This document shows positions 1 to 8,862 of a DNA stretch of 64,000 bases, piece by piece; position 1 is the first letter of the stretch; every line of letters starts with the position of its first letter. This stretch comes from Pseudolysinimonas yzui. Lineage in GTDB: Bacteria; Actinomycetota; Actinomycetes; Actinomycetales; Microbacteriaceae. Under the pieces are notes generated by a model. That model was not told the DNA's origin and ran no database searches. It worked only from the letters and a program-made list of their open reading frames with translations. Both the position numbers and the translations under genes were made by a program. The stretch covers positions 517,237 through 581,236 of the forward strand of contig NZ_BNAI01000001.1 in the NCBI RefSeq assembly GCF_014653215.1. The letters are read 5' to 3'.

Positions 1-1
1 C

Positions 2-79
2 CTCATCGAGGAGGCGCAGCGCCTTGCGGCAGCGATGCCGGCGGATGCCGTCGGCTCGCCCGAGGTCGTCACCGCCTGA
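2..79 (+). CDS. C-terminal end of an unidentified protein (partial)
   Basis: The window opens inside an open frame that reads 25 codons and stops at TGA 77–79. The visible tail is Ala/Glu-rich and too short to assign to a family. It converges on the tetR-type gene on the opposite strand and overlaps its last 11 bases. The reading frame is inferred only from the absence of stops and the GC-rich codon use, so the call is tentative. Confidence 0.4.
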   Translation, partial: LIEEAQRLAAAMPADAVGSPEVVTA

Positions 80-737
80 GGCGTTCCAGCCCGTCGAGGA
101 TGAGGTCGAGCCCGAACTCGAACTCGACCTGGTCGTCGCACCAGCCGAGGGTCGACTCGGGGTCGTCGTGACGCACCTGGGTGAGCATCTCGACCAGGTT
201 CGGGATCTCGGCGGCCATCTGCTCGAGGCCGTCGCCTCCCCCTTGTGATTCGCCCAGCTCCTGCACGAAACCGTAGGCACGGCTGCCGAGGGCGTGCATG
301 GCGTGGTGGATGAGGTCGTAGTCGAGGCCCCCGGAATGCATGATGCCGATCAGGGCGTCCACGTACCGGGCCATGGCGAGCCCCACGGACGGACGGGACT
401 CGATGATCGCGGGAGCCCAGGGATGGCGCAACATCACGGCGCGCGCCCCGAGGATGCGGGAGCGCAGCTCGGTCTTCCAGGAGCCGGGGGCCGGCGGCAG
501 ATCGGTGAGGGCTTCGTCGATCTCGCCGAAGATCACGTCGACGATCCCGTCGAGGATCGCCTCCTTGTTGGGCAGGTGGTAGTAGAGCGACATGACGCCC
601 AGGTCGAGTTCCTCGGCGAGGCGTCGCATGGTGAGCGCATCGATGCCGGCGGCGTCGGCGAGATCGACGGCGGTGCGCAGCACGAGTTCCCTGGTCACGG
701 GGACGCGACGCGGGGCGTTGGTGTGAGCGGTCGACAT
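69..737 (-). CDS. TetR/AcrR-family transcriptional repressor
   Basis: This 222-residue protein is a one-component DNA-binding regulator. Residues about 14–60 form the TetR N-terminal helix-turn-helix (core ALTMRRLAEELDLGVMSLYYHL), followed by an all-helical ligand-binding domain of the type that often senses hydrophobic molecules. The ATG at 737 is preceded by a GAGAGGGG Shine-Dalgarno-like run. It diverges from a zinc-free medium-chain dehydrogenase, and the gap between them holds a 31-bp palindrome (783–813). The simplest inference is that it represses the dehydrogenase and perhaps itself. The ligand is unknown. Confidence 0.9.
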   Translation of the reverse strand: MSTAHTNAPRRVPVTRELVLRTAVDLADAAGIDALTMRRLAEELDLGVMSLYYHLPNKEAILDGIVDVIFGEIDEALTDLPPAPGSWKTELRSRILGARAVMLRHPWAPAIIESRPSVGLAMARYVDALIGIMHSGGLDYDLIHHAMHALGSRAYGFVQELGESQGGGDGLEQMAAEIPNLVEMLTQVRHDDPESTLGWCDDQVEFEFGLDLILDGLERLRR

Positions 738-777
738 CGTGACAACCCCTCTCCGGTGTGGTCAGACTAACAACTGC

Positions 778-806
778 TTGCCTTCGTACATTGTACGACG
801 TACAGT
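778..806 (+). promoter_or_regulatory. Candidate promoter of the dehydrogenase
   Basis: TTGCCT (778–783) and TACAGT (801–806) are separated by 17 bases. The -10 box lies inside the TetR-type palindrome, so a bound repressor would cover it. Predicted from sequence only. Confidence 0.5.
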
Positions 807-813
807 GTACGAA
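783..813. promoter_or_regulatory. 31-bp palindrome, probable TetR operator
   Basis: The left arm TTCGTACATTGTACG (783–797) and the right arm CGTACAGTGTACGAA (799–813) are inverted repeats around a central A, with one mismatch in 15 positions. Each arm contains a smaller GTAC-based inverted repeat. Its location between a tetR-type gene and a divergent dehydrogenase, over a plausible -10 box, makes it the likely repressor binding site. Confidence 0.8.
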
Positions 814-860
814 ACCCCATGAGAGATCCGCGATGGATCCGCGAGAGAGCAGGAGCGACG

Positions 861-1856
861 ATGTCACCAGAGGCAGGCACCACGATGAGGGCAGCGGTCT
901 ACCGCAGGTTCGGCGGCCCCGAGGTCGTGCACGTCGAGAACATCCCGCGACCGCAGCCGAAGGCCGACGAGGTGCTCATCCGCGTGCACGCCAGCACCGT
1001 CAGCGTCGCCGACTACCGATCCCGCAGCCTCGACCTGCCCCCGGGCCTGGGCTTCTTCGGACCGCTCTCGCTCGGAATCTTCGGCCCGCGCCGGCCCGTG
1101 CTCGGCATGGACCTCGCCGGCGTCGTCGAGCAGGTCGGCAGCGAGGTGAGCCTGTTCGCCCCCGGCGATGAGGTCGTCGGGCTGCGCGGGTTCCGTTTCG
1201 GCGCCCACGCGGAGTATGCCGTCATGCGGGAGACCGCCGCGATCGCGCGCAAACCGGCGAATCTGACGTTCGACGAGGCCGTCTGCCTGGTCTTCGGAGG
1301 CCTCACCGCCCGCGGGTTCCTCAGTCAGGTGGAACTGCCGGCCGGCGCCGACGTGCTCGTCAACGGGGCATCGGGTTCGACGGGATCCGCCGCGGTGCAG
1401 ATCGCCCGGGCCATGGGGGCGCACGTCACGGGCGTCAGCAGCGCCCGCAACCACGACCTGGTGCGGTCCCTCGGCGCCGACGAGGTGATCGACTATGCGA
1501 CCACCGACTTCGCGGCCGACGGAAAGACCTACGACGTCATCGTCGACGCGGTGGGCAACGCCCCGTTCGCCCGCGTCGGCGCCTCGATCAAGCCGGGTGG
1601 CGCTCTGTTGCTCGTCGTCGGCGACCTGCACAGCATGCTCACCGCGCGGCGGGACAGCAGGCGCAGCGGCAAGCTCGTGACGATGCACGGCGTGCCCAGC
1701 ACCGCGGCGGACGTGACGTATCTCGTCGAGCTCGCGGAGGCCGGCAGGTTCGTGCCCGTGATCGAGCGTCACTACGGCCTCGATGAGATCGTCGAGGCTC
1801 ACCGCTTCGTCGGTACCGGACGCAAGCGAGGCAATCTCGTGCTCCGCCTTACCTGA
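861..1856 (+). CDS. NAD(P)-dependent medium-chain dehydrogenase, quinone-oxidoreductase type
   Basis: This 331-residue protein belongs to the zinc-independent MDR group (quinone oxidoreductase/zeta-crystallin-like). The GroES-like N-terminal half is followed by a Rossmann fold with the nucleotide-binding stretch VNGASGSTGSAAVQIA near residue 170. The cysteine cluster and histidine ligands of zinc alcohol dehydrogenases are absent, so reduction of a quinone, enone or similar electrophile is more likely than alcohol oxidation. I chose ATG 861 because AGGAG (851–855) sits 5 nt upstream. ATG 819 and ATG 885 are in frame but lack that spacing. It diverges from the TetR repressor and is probably induced by that repressor's ligand. 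Confidence 0.85.
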   Translation: MSPEAGTTMRAAVYRRFGGPEVVHVENIPRPQPKADEVLIRVHASTVSVADYRSRSLDLPPGLGFFGPLSLGIFGPRRPVLGMDLAGVVEQVGSEVSLFAPGDEVVGLRGFRFGAHAEYAVMRETAAIARKPANLTFDEAVCLVFGGLTARGFLSQVELPAGADVLVNGASGSTGSAAVQIARAMGAHVTGVSSARNHDLVRSLGADEVIDYATTDFAADGKTYDVIVDAVGNAPFARVGASIKPGGALLLVVGDLHSMLTARRDSRRSGKLVTMHGVPSTAADVTYLVELAEAGRFVPVIERHYGLDEIVEAHRFVGTGRKRGNLVLRLT

Positions 1857-2017
1857 GAACGGGCGACCCTCCCACTGGGGGGTGATTCGAGGGTGACTCG
1901 CATCTAACCTGGTCGCCACGACGGCAAAGGCGCCGTAGCCCTGACCCACGGCACCCGAAACCGGCCTCACCACCCGGTGCCGTTCGGCGGGGCGAACCGA
2001 CCGAGGGGGATCAGGTC

Positions 2018-2680
2018 ATGTCAGCAATCACTGAGCGCCGTGCCGCCGCACGGCATCGCAAGATCGTCGCCGTCGCCGCGGCGGGAGCCGTGCTGTTGAC
2101 GGGCGCCACCGTCACGTCGCTCGCCGCCTGGCTCGACGAGGAATGGGTCACCGCCGGCGTCGACGGCGCCCCGGGCGTCGTGGCGTCGCAGTTCGAGATC
2201 GAGCAGTCGGTCGCGACGGATGCCGGCGCCTGGTTCGATCGGGAGACGGCGGGCGCCGCGGGAGTCGTCGACTTCGACGATGTCGCGGCGGCGCTCAGCC
2301 CCGGCGAGGTCGCCTACGGCTGGGTGTCGCTGCGCGCCGCGGCGGACTCCCTCGGCGGGGATCTCACCCTGGTCTCCGACTACACGCTCGGCGACAGCCC
2401 GCTCGGCGACGCGCTCCGCTACGGCGCGCGACTGCATCCCGACGCCACGACCTGCACGGCGGGAGCCTTCGCCACCACCGGAAGCGAGCTCGTCGCCGAC
2501 GGCAGCGCGCTCACGGCGGGTTCGGGTGCGACGACGTTCGCGCTCGCGGCCGGTGCGGCCGGCGCGCCCGGCACACCGCGAACAGTGTGCTTCCGGCTCG
2601 AGTTGCCGTCGGGCGCGAGCGACACCCTGATGGGTGAGACCGCCGACGTCACCTGGTTCTTCGACGCCGTCTCGACCTGA
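2018..2680 (+). CDS. Secreted protein with SipW-dependent-type signal peptide
   Basis: This is a 220-residue exported protein. After a basic N-terminus (RRAAARHRK) comes a hydrophobic segment with GATVTSLAAWLDEEWVTAG, the pattern of SipW-dependent signal peptides (TasA/camelysin-like). The mature part is a Gly/Ala/Asp-rich beta-type domain with two cysteines. No catalytic motif is visible. It opens a tight four-gene operon with its likely processing peptidase directly downstream (11-nt gap). GAGGGGG at about 2002–2008 is the ribosome-binding site. Role as a cell-surface or matrix subunit is inferred from the family pattern and context. Confidence 0.75.
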   Translation: MSAITERRAAARHRKIVAVAAAGAVLLTGATVTSLAAWLDEEWVTAGVDGAPGVVASQFEIEQSVATDAGAWFDRETAGAAGVVDFDDVAAALSPGEVAYGWVSLRAAADSLGGDLTLVSDYTLGDSPLGDALRYGARLHPDATTCTAGAFATTGSELVADGSALTAGSGATTFALAAGAAGAPGTPRTVCFRLELPSGASDTLMGETADVTWFFDAVST

Positions 2681-2691
2681 TCGGCGAGAAC

Positions 2692-3177
2692 GTGAGCCGA
2701 CTCGAGGGCGTCGCGGTGAGTGGGATCGGGGTGATCGTCGCCACGATCCTGGTCGGCGTGTTCGGATTCGGACTCGGAGTCGTGCGCCTCGCGAGCGGCT
2801 CGATGACGCCGACGTACCCGACGGATTCCCTCCTCATCGTGCGGGATGTCGACGCTGGGAGTGTCGTCCCGGGTGACGTGGTGACCGTCACCCGGGATGG
2901 CGCCATCCCGATCACCCACCGCGTCGTCAGCTCCGAACCGGGGCCGGGCGGCGCGGAGCTCGTGCTGCGCGGCGACGCGAACGACACCGCCGACCCGCAG
3001 CCGTACCAGGTGCAGCGGGTGGGCCTCGTGCTCGGCGGCATCCCGTTCGGTGGCGCCGCGCTCGCCACCCTGCAGTCGCCGGTCGGACTCGGCATCGCAA
3101 CGGTCACCGTCGCGTTGCTCGTGCTCTGGGCGTGGTGGCCGCGCCGGCAGCCGCTCCACCTGGCGGAGTCACGATGA
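2692..3177 (+). CDS. Signal peptidase I, SipW/ER type
   Basis: The 161-residue membrane protein has an N-terminal membrane segment, then the serine box SGSMTPTYPTDS (Ser near residue 37), the histidine box ITHRVV and the RGDAN box, and a C-terminal membrane segment ending in a basic tail. A histidine instead of the lysine general base marks the ER/archaeal/SipW class rather than bacterial LepB. It is flanked by two genes with SipW-type signal peptides (2018 and 3833), so these are its probable substrates. It starts at GTG 2692, and its stop overlaps the next start by 4 bases (ATGA). Confidence 0.85.
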   Translation: MSRLEGVAVSGIGVIVATILVGVFGFGLGVVRLASGSMTPTYPTDSLLIVRDVDAGSVVPGDVVTVTRDGAIPITHRVVSSEPGPGGAELVLRGDANDTADPQPYQVQRVGLVLGGIPFGGAALATLQSPVGLGIATVTVALLVLWAWWPRRQPLHLAESR

Positions 3178-3836
3178 AAGCGCTCGTGGTCGCGCGTTTC
3201 AGCCTTGCCGCTCTCCTGATCGCGGGGGGAGGTGCCCTCGTCGCGTCGGCCGCCGGAGCCGCTCCCGTGCCCGAGACCGGCGGTGCCGGCATGCTCTGGC
3301 TCGAAGCCGACCCCTACCCGGCCGACTCGCTCGAGATCGCACCGGGGGAACGCATCCTGTGGCCGGTGACCGCCAACCTGACCGCACCCACGAGCGGCGA
3401 GCTCAGCCTCGAGGTGTCGGCCGCCGACCCGCTCGCGACCGACGTCGACGGGTTGACGCTGGAACTCACCGAGTGCGGCGTGGCGTGGCAGCTCCCCGTC
3501 GACCCGCTGGCCGACGGCGTGTGCCTCGACGGCAGCGCCGAGACGATCATCGCCGAGGCCCCCGTCGCGCTCGCCGACGCCGGGCAGCGCTGGGAGCTGG
3601 GGCTGATCGCTCCGGGAGTTCCGCGCTATTTCCTGGCGACACTCGCGTTGCCGTCGGCGACTCCGGGTGCCCTCGCGACGGAGTCCGCCGAGATCGGGTT
3701 CGGCTTCCGCGCCGGCGACGGCACCCGACCGGTCGGGCTCGCCGAAACCGGGGCGTCGATCGTCGGGCCGCTGCTGCTCGCCGGCGGGGTGCTGCTCGCC
3801 GGCGTGACCGCGCGCTCGTTGCGGAGCCGCACATGA
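3174..3836 (+). CDS. Surface protein with LAETG-type sorting signal
   Basis: This 220-residue exported protein starts at ATG 3174, which overlaps the peptidase stop (ATGA). An N-terminal hydrophobic signal segment is followed by a beta-rich ectodomain with two cysteines. The C-terminus reads GLAETGA, a hydrophobic stretch of about 20 residues and a basic SLRSRT tail. This is the layout of a cell-wall sorting signal, and LAXTG is the motif used by actinobacterial class E sortases. No sortase is encoded in this window. It is probably the wall-anchored partner of the SipW-dependent proteins next to it. Confidence 0.7.
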   Translation: MKALVVARFSLAALLIAGGGALVASAAGAAPVPETGGAGMLWLEADPYPADSLEIAPGERILWPVTANLTAPTSGELSLEVSAADPLATDVDGLTLELTECGVAWQLPVDPLADGVCLDGSAETIIAEAPVALADAGQRWELGLIAPGVPRYFLATLALPSATPGALATESAEIGFGFRAGDGTRPVGLAETGASIVGPLLLAGGVLLAGVTARSLRSRT

Positions 3837-5644
3837 AGGCCCCGCGGTTCGCCGCCCTCGGCCTCGCGCTCCTCGTCGGCGCGAGCGGGCTCATCGTGGC
3901 GACCCCGTCGCTGGCGAGCTGGACCGACCTCGAATACGTGCGAACGGATGCGGCGGCGGCCGACTGCACGGCGCCCGGCAGCGTCGACACGACGGCGTGG
4001 GGGCGGATGCTGACCGGCACCCTGCTCGGCACCGACCTCGACCCGGTCGCAGCGATCGACGGCATCACCGTCGACAACCTCGCCCCGGCGCTCACCAGTT
4101 CCGCGACGACTTCGGGAGCGCCGACCGACCTCGGGTCCGACGCGTGGTCGACCGATCTGGCTCTGAGCGTGCTGTCGGGGCTCGACGTCGGCGCCGGCAT
4201 CACCTTGCCGTTCGACACCGACACGGGCACCTACACCCAGTACGGCCGGGCGACGAGCGACGGCCTCTCGGTCGGGGCGTCGGGTGCGATCACGACGGCG
4301 GCCGGCGGGCTCGCCTCCCTCGACGACCCCGGCACGGCGACTCCGCGCCTGGCGACCCTGCAGCTCTCGACCCTGATCGGCTCCGCGCTTCCCGGCCTCG
4401 GCGTCGACTCCGCCGACCTCGCGGATGCCGAGCTGCGCATCGGCACGGTCGGCGCGATCGCCGAGTTCGACTCCTGCGCGTCGCTCTGGTCGGGAGGCGC
4501 GCCGGGCACCGACCTCGTCCGCGACTACCTCGTGCAAGACCTGGGGCTGGCGCTCACCAGCGCGACCGTCACGGATGTCGCGAGCGAGCTGAGGTCGTCG
4601 ATCGTCGACCTCGAAACGGATCTCGACGCGCTCTCGCCCGCCGGCACCGCGATCACGGGGGCCGCGCTCACCGCCGTGCAGAACACCCTCACCTCGATCC
4701 TCGCCCTCGACCTTCTCGGGGTCGACATCTCACTCGCCTCGCTCGACTCCGCGACGGTCGGCATCGACTTCGACCTCGACCCGGTCGTCGCCGCCGTGTC
4801 GGGGGAGCTCACCGACGGAGTGGTGACGATCGATCTCACGAGCGGGCTGGTGCAGGCCGACCTCGCGGCGCTGTTCGACGCCGCCTACGGCTCGTCGGGC
4901 GGGCTCAACGGGCTCCCGCCGAACACGTCGGTGCTCACCGCTCCGGTGCTGGCCGAACTCAGCACCCGCGCGGGGGCGCTGCTGACCGACTTCATCGACC
5001 TCACCCTTCAGCCGGCTCTCGACGCCGCCCTGGAGGCGGCAACCGTGACGGTCGTGCTGGATGCGACCCTCCGCACGCAGGCCACCGTGCTGCTCACGAC
5101 CGTGAACGTGCTCGGCCTCGACCTGCACACCGAGATCACCGGAACCGTCGGCGGATTCACCGGAGTGTCGGGAGCGCCGACCCCGGTCGTCGCGACGACC
5201 GTCACCGAAGCCTCGCCCGGCATCCTCAACACCTTGCTCGCCCTCCTCGGAATCAGCCTCGGAAGTCTCACCACGGCCGTCACCAGCGCGGTCGCGACCC
5301 CGCTCGTGACCGATCTGGTTCCCGTGATCCGCAGCCAGGTGATCACCCCGCTGCTCGCGACTGCGACGGCGACCACGGCATCCACCGTCTCGTCGCTCAC
5401 CTCCGTGACCGTGCCGGCGTTCCTGGTGGCGTTCGACCCCGTGCTCGCCGCGCTGCAGACGCTCGTCGACGTCACCGTCAACGCCCGCCCCGATCAGCCC
5501 GGCTCGGTGGGGGAGCCCGACGCCCCCGACCCGGGTCGCTGGTTCCAGACCGCGGTCCACGTCGGCGTCGTCGACGGCGCCGCGGCATCCGTCGCCGAGT
5601 TCTTCCTCGCGAACGCCTCAGTCGGCCCGAACGCTCTGCGCTGA
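3833..5644 (+). CDS. SipW-signal surface protein, choice-of-anchor G-like
   Basis: A 603-residue exported protein starts at ATG 3833, again overlapping the previous stop by ATGA; an upstream open extension in the same frame is non-coding. The N-terminus (KAPRFAALGLALLVGASG) and SLASWTDLEYV after it resemble a SipW-dependent signal peptide. The body consists of Ala/Thr/Leu/Asp-rich segments suggestive of repetitive beta or coiled surface structure. The C-terminus (WFQTAVHVGVVDG and FFLANASVGPNAL) resembles what I recall of 'choice-of-anchor G' proteins of actinobacteria. It is the last gene of the surface operon. Function in adhesion or matrix is inferred only. Confidence 0.7.
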   Translation: MKAPRFAALGLALLVGASGLIVATPSLASWTDLEYVRTDAAAADCTAPGSVDTTAWGRMLTGTLLGTDLDPVAAIDGITVDNLAPALTSSATTSGAPTDLGSDAWSTDLALSVLSGLDVGAGITLPFDTDTGTYTQYGRATSDGLSVGASGAITTAAGGLASLDDPGTATPRLATLQLSTLIGSALPGLGVDSADLADAELRIGTVGAIAEFDSCASLWSGGAPGTDLVRDYLVQDLGLALTSATVTDVASELRSSIVDLETDLDALSPAGTAITGAALTAVQNTLTSILALDLLGVDISLASLDSATVGIDFDLDPVVAAVSGELTDGVVTIDLTSGLVQADLAALFDAAYGSSGGLNGLPPNTSVLTAPVLAELSTRAGALLTDFIDLTLQPALDAALEAATVTVVLDATLRTQATVLLTTVNVLGLDLHTEITGTVGGFTGVSGAPTPVVATTVTEASPGILNTLLALLGISLGSLTTAVTSAVATPLVTDLVPVIRSQVITPLLATATATTASTVSSLTSVTVPAFLVAFDPVLAALQTLVDVTVNARPDQPGSVGEPDAPDPGRWFQTAVHVGVVDGAAASVAEFFLANASVGPNALR

Positions 5645-5679
5645 TCGACGTGGTGCGCGAGACGGTGTCCCCAGGAAAC

Positions 5680-5685
5680 TAGGGT
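5680..5685 (+). promoter_or_regulatory. -10 box for a leaderless proS transcript
   Basis: TAGGGT is followed by 7 nt and then GTG 5693. This matches the leaderless pattern seen at many other genes here, and it argues for the GTG at 5693 rather than the in-frame GTG at 5684, which lies inside the -10 box. Confidence 0.5.
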
Positions 5686-5692
5686 GGAGGGC

Positions 5693-7456
5693 GTGTCAAC
5701 CCGCCTCTCCCAGCTCTTCGTCCGCACGCTGCGCGAAGACCCCTCCGACGCCGAGGTGTCGAGCCACCGGCTGCTCGTGCGGGCCGGATACATCCGCCGT
5801 CAGGCTCCCGGGATCTTCTCCTGGCTGCCGCTCGGGCTCAAGGTGCGTCGCAAGATCGAGACCGTCATCCGCGAGGAGATGGCGGCCGCCGGGGCGCAGG
5901 AAGTGCTCTTCCCCGCGCTGCTGCCGCGCGAACCGTACGAGGCGACCGGTCGATGGGAGGAGTACGGCGACGGCATCTTCCGGCTGAAGGATCGCAAGGG
6001 CGCCGACTACCTGCTCGCGCCGACGCACGAGGAGGTCTTCACGCTGCTCGTGAAAGACCTCTACAACTCCTACAAAGACCTGCCGCTGTCGATCTACCAG
6101 ATCCAGGACAAGTACCGGGATGAGGCCCGCCCCCGCGCGGGACTGTTGCGCGGACGCGAATTCTCGATGAAGGACGCCTACTCGTTCGACTACACCGACG
6201 CCGGTCTCGACGCCTCGTATCAGGCGCAGCGCGACGCGTACGAGCGCATCTTCACCCGCCTCGGGCTGGAGTACGTCATCGTGCAGGCCGACGCCGGAGC
6301 GATGGGCGGTTCGCGCTCCGAGGAGTTCCTGCACCCCACCCCGATCGGCGAAGACACCTTCGTGCGCTCGGCCGGCGGCTACGCGGCGAACGTCGAGGCC
6401 TTCACGACCCTCGTGCCGGTTCGGGATGTCGACATCGCAACGCTCCCGCCCGCGAAGGTTCTGCCTTCACCCGGAACGCCCACGATCCAGACCCTGGTCG
6501 ATCTCGCCAACGCGGAGTACCCGAAGCCTGACGGGGCCTGGACGGCCGCCGACACCCTCAAGAACGTCGTGCTCGCGCTCACCCACGTCGACGGCACCCG
6601 CGAGATCGTCGTCGTCGGCCTCCCGGGCGATCGGGACGTCGACATGAAGCGCGCCGAGGTGGCGTTCGCCCCCGCCGAGGTGGAGGCGGCGACCGAGGCC
6701 GATTTCGAGAAGAATCCGCTCATCGTGAAGGGCTACATCGGCCCCTGGTCGGCTCTCGGCCCGTTCCTCGGCGAGGAGTCGGCCACCGGCATCCGCTATC
6801 TGCTCGACCCCCGGGTGGTCGACGGCACCGACTGGATCACCGGAGCCAACGAAGACGAGAAGCACGTCTTCGGCCTCGTCGCCGGGCGCGACTTCTTCGG
6901 CGACGGCTGGGTCGAGGTCGCCGCCGTGCGCGCCGGTGACCCCGCGCCCGACGGCTCGGGCCCCGTCGAACTCGCCCGAGGCATGGAGATCGGGCACGTG
7001 TTCCAGCTCGGCCGCAAGTATGCCGAAGCGCTCGACCTGAAGGTGCTCGACGAGAACGGCAAGCTGGTGACCGTCACGATGGGTTCCTACGGCATCGGCG
7101 TCACCCGCATCCTCGCCGCGATCGCCGAGACGACCGCCGACGACAAGGGCCTGCTGTGGCCCGCCGAGATCGCGCCCTTCGACGTGCACGTCATCGCCGC
7201 AGGCCGGGATGAGGCGGCGTTCGAGCTCGCCGAGAAACTCGTCGCCCAGCTCGAGGCCGCGGGCAAGGACGTGCTCTACGACGACCGCCCGAAGCTGGGC
7301 CCCGGCGTGAAGTTCAACGACGCGGAGCTGCTCGGAGTGCCGAAGATCGTCATCGTGGGCCGGGGCGCCGCCGAGGGCGTCGTCGAACTGTGGGATCGCC
7401 GCTCGGGGGAGCGCGGCGACGTGCCCGTCGCAGAAGCCCTGTCAGCGCTGTCCTGA
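5693..7456 (+). CDS. proS: Prolyl-tRNA synthetase
   Basis: The 587-residue enzyme charges tRNA-Pro with proline. It is the bacterial-type class II synthetase. Motif 2 is seen in [19 protein letters not shown], motif 3 in [16 protein letters not shown], the editing (INS) domain occupies roughly residues 220–400, and a C-terminal anticodon-binding domain begins after [10 protein letters not shown]. Length is normal for this class. It stands alone on this strand and converges with an MFS gene, overlapping its 3' end by 15 bases. Confidence 0.96.
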   Translation: MSTRLSQLFVRTLREDPSDAEVSSHRLLVRAGYIRRQAPGIFSWLPLGLKVRRKIETVIREEMAAAGAQEVLFPALLPREPYEATGRWEEYGDGIFRLKDRKGADYLLAPTHEEVFTLLVKDLYNSYKDLPLSIYQIQDKYRDEARPRAGLLRGREFSMKDAYSFDYTDAGLDASYQAQRDAYERIFTRLGLEYVIVQADAGAMGGSRSEEFLHPTPIGEDTFVRSAGGYAANVEAFTTLVPVRDVDIATLPPAKVLPSPGTPTIQTLVDLANAEYPKPDGAWTAADTLKNVVLALTHVDGTREIVVVGLPGDRDVDMKRAEVAFAPAEVEAATEADFEKNPLIVKGYIGPWSALGPFLGEESATGIRYLLDPRVVDGTDWITGANEDEKHVFGLVAGRDFFGDGWVEVAAVRAGDPAPDGSGPVELARGMEIGHVFQLGRKYAEALDLKVLDENGKLVTVTMGSYGIGVTRILAAIAETTADDKGLLWPAEIAPFDVHVIAAGRDEAAFELAEKLVAQLEAAGKDVLYDDRPKLGPGVKFNDAELLGVPKIVIVGRGAAEGVVELWDRRSGERGDVPVAEALSALS

Positions 7457-8716
7457 CGGCTCGCTGTCGTCGTCGGACTCGTCGTCGATCACCGGCTTCG
7501 CGGCGGCGATGTGCGAGATCGAGCGCCAGACCAGCGCGAGGGTGAGCGCTGACCCGGCGAACGCGAACCACCACGGGCCGGTCGGTCCCCAGAGCTGGGC
7601 GATGATGCCGCCGAGGAGCTGGCCGATCACGAGGCCGCCGAAGACGCCCACCATGTTCACCGACGCGATCCGACCCTGAAGTTGCATGGGGACGAGCCTC
7701 TGACGCACGGTCGTCGAGATCGTGCCCCAGACGAAGGCGTAGAGGCCGAAGCCGAACATCACGACGAACGCGACGATCGGCGACCGGGTGAGGGCGAAGA
7801 CGAGGTGCATGACCACCTCGAGGCTCAGACACACCCGCATGAGCGTCGAGAACGACACGTGGCGCTCGAGCCAGCCGAAGCCGGCGATGGCGACGAACCC
7901 GCCGAGCGCGGACGCGGTCGTCAGCGCTCCGTAGCCGACCGCGTCCATACCGAGGTAGTCGGTCGCGTAGAGCACGAGGACTCCCCACGGGGCCGCCCAG
8001 GTCACGTTGAAGACCAGGATGATGACGACCAGCGTGCGCACGGGCGCGTTGTGCCGCAGCCAGTGGAGCCCCTCGCGGATCGGGCGCGGGGTGACGCCGG
8101 GTTCGCTCTCTCGCGGCGGCACCGGGGTGCGGGTGATCCGGGAGATGAGCAGCACCGCGAGCGTGACGCAGAGCACCTCGGCCAGGAACGGCCAGAACGA
8201 GCCGAGCGCGAACAGGAACGCCCCGAGGGGCGGTCCGGCGAGTTGGTTGCCGACCAGATGCCCGGCCTGCAGCCGCGCATTCCCGACGCCCAGGTCGGCC
8301 GGACGCGCCAGCATCGGCAGCAGCGTGCTGCCCGCGGAGTCGGCGAAGACCTCGGCGGTGCCGTAGAGGAACGCGGTCGCGAGCACGATCCACACGTTCG
8401 CCGTGCCGGTGAGGAGGAAGGCCACGAGCCCGAGCACGACGACGGCGCGCGCCGCGTTGGCGATCATGACGAGACGACGGCGATCGTGGTGGTCGGCCAC
8501 GGCACCCGCGAGCAGGCCGAACAACAGCCACGGGAGGAATTGCATCATCGCGCCGGACGCGACGAGAAGCGGCGACGACGTCAGGGAGGCGATCAGCAGC
8601 GGTGCCGCCGACAGGGCGATGCCGTCGCCCAGGTTGCTCGTCCAGGACGAGCCGAGAAGCCAGCGGAAGTCGCGTCCCAGGCGGCGAGGAGCGATCGCTT
8701 CGCCGAGGGAGGGCAT
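7442..8716 (-). CDS. MFS transporter
   Basis: The 424-residue membrane protein has about 12 hydrophobic segments. The loop [17 protein letters not shown] is the MFS motif A region between helices 2 and 3. Overall pattern resembles the EntS/MFS_3-like exporters common in actinobacteria. The substrate cannot be read from the sequence. The ATG at 8716 lies 6 nt after TAGACT on the minus strand, so the transcript is probably leaderless. It interrupts the usual proS–(rimP)–nusA neighbourhood. Confidence 0.85.
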   Translation of the reverse strand: MPSLGEAIAPRRLGRDFRWLLGSSWTSNLGDGIALSAAPLLIASLTSSPLLVASGAMMQFLPWLLFGLLAGAVADHHDRRRLVMIANAARAVVVLGLVAFLLTGTANVWIVLATAFLYGTAEVFADSAGSTLLPMLARPADLGVGNARLQAGHLVGNQLAGPPLGAFLFALGSFWPFLAEVLCVTLAVLLISRITRTPVPPRESEPGVTPRPIREGLHWLRHNAPVRTLVVIILVFNVTWAAPWGVLVLYATDYLGMDAVGYGALTTASALGGFVAIAGFGWLERHVSFSTLMRVCLSLEVVMHLVFALTRSPIVAFVVMFGFGLYAFVWGTISTTVRQRLVPMQLQGRIASVNMVGVFGGLVIGQLLGGIIAQLWGPTGPWWFAFAGSALTLALVWRSISHIAAAKPVIDDESDDDSEPSGQR

Positions 8717-8794
8717 CGGAGCAGTCTAGGACCGAGGCACGCGGTGCCGGCAACGACCGGGCCGCGGTGGATGATGCCGCACCGACGGCTCGGC

Positions 8795-8800
8795 TAAGCT
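8795..8800 (+). promoter_or_regulatory. -10 box upstream of nusA
   Basis: TAAGCT lies 6 nt before ATG 8807, giving a predicted leaderless transcript that begins with a 12-codon frame and continues into nusA. No convincing -35 is visible. Confidence 0.4.
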
Positions 8801-8806
8801 CGACCG

Positions 8807-8845
8807 ATGCACCCGGCACCACGGGGTGCTGACACGGTGAACTGA
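8807..8845 (+). CDS. Possible 12-residue leader peptide upstream of nusA
   Basis: ATG 8807 starts a frame reading MHPAPRGADTVN and stops at TGA 8843–8845, 17 nt before the nusA start. Its ATG has the exact spacing to a -10 box seen at leaderless genes in this window. It could be translated from the 5' end of the nusA transcript and affect initiation, or be a chance frame. Nothing else supports function. Confidence 0.3.
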   Translation: MHPAPRGADTVN

Positions 8846-8862
8846 ATAGCGGAGGCCTTGCG

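Noticed and set aside
2018-5644. Complete pilus locus with its own sortase
   Set aside because: No sortase gene with a TLxTC-type motif is present near the LAETG protein; anchoring would need a sortase elsewhere.
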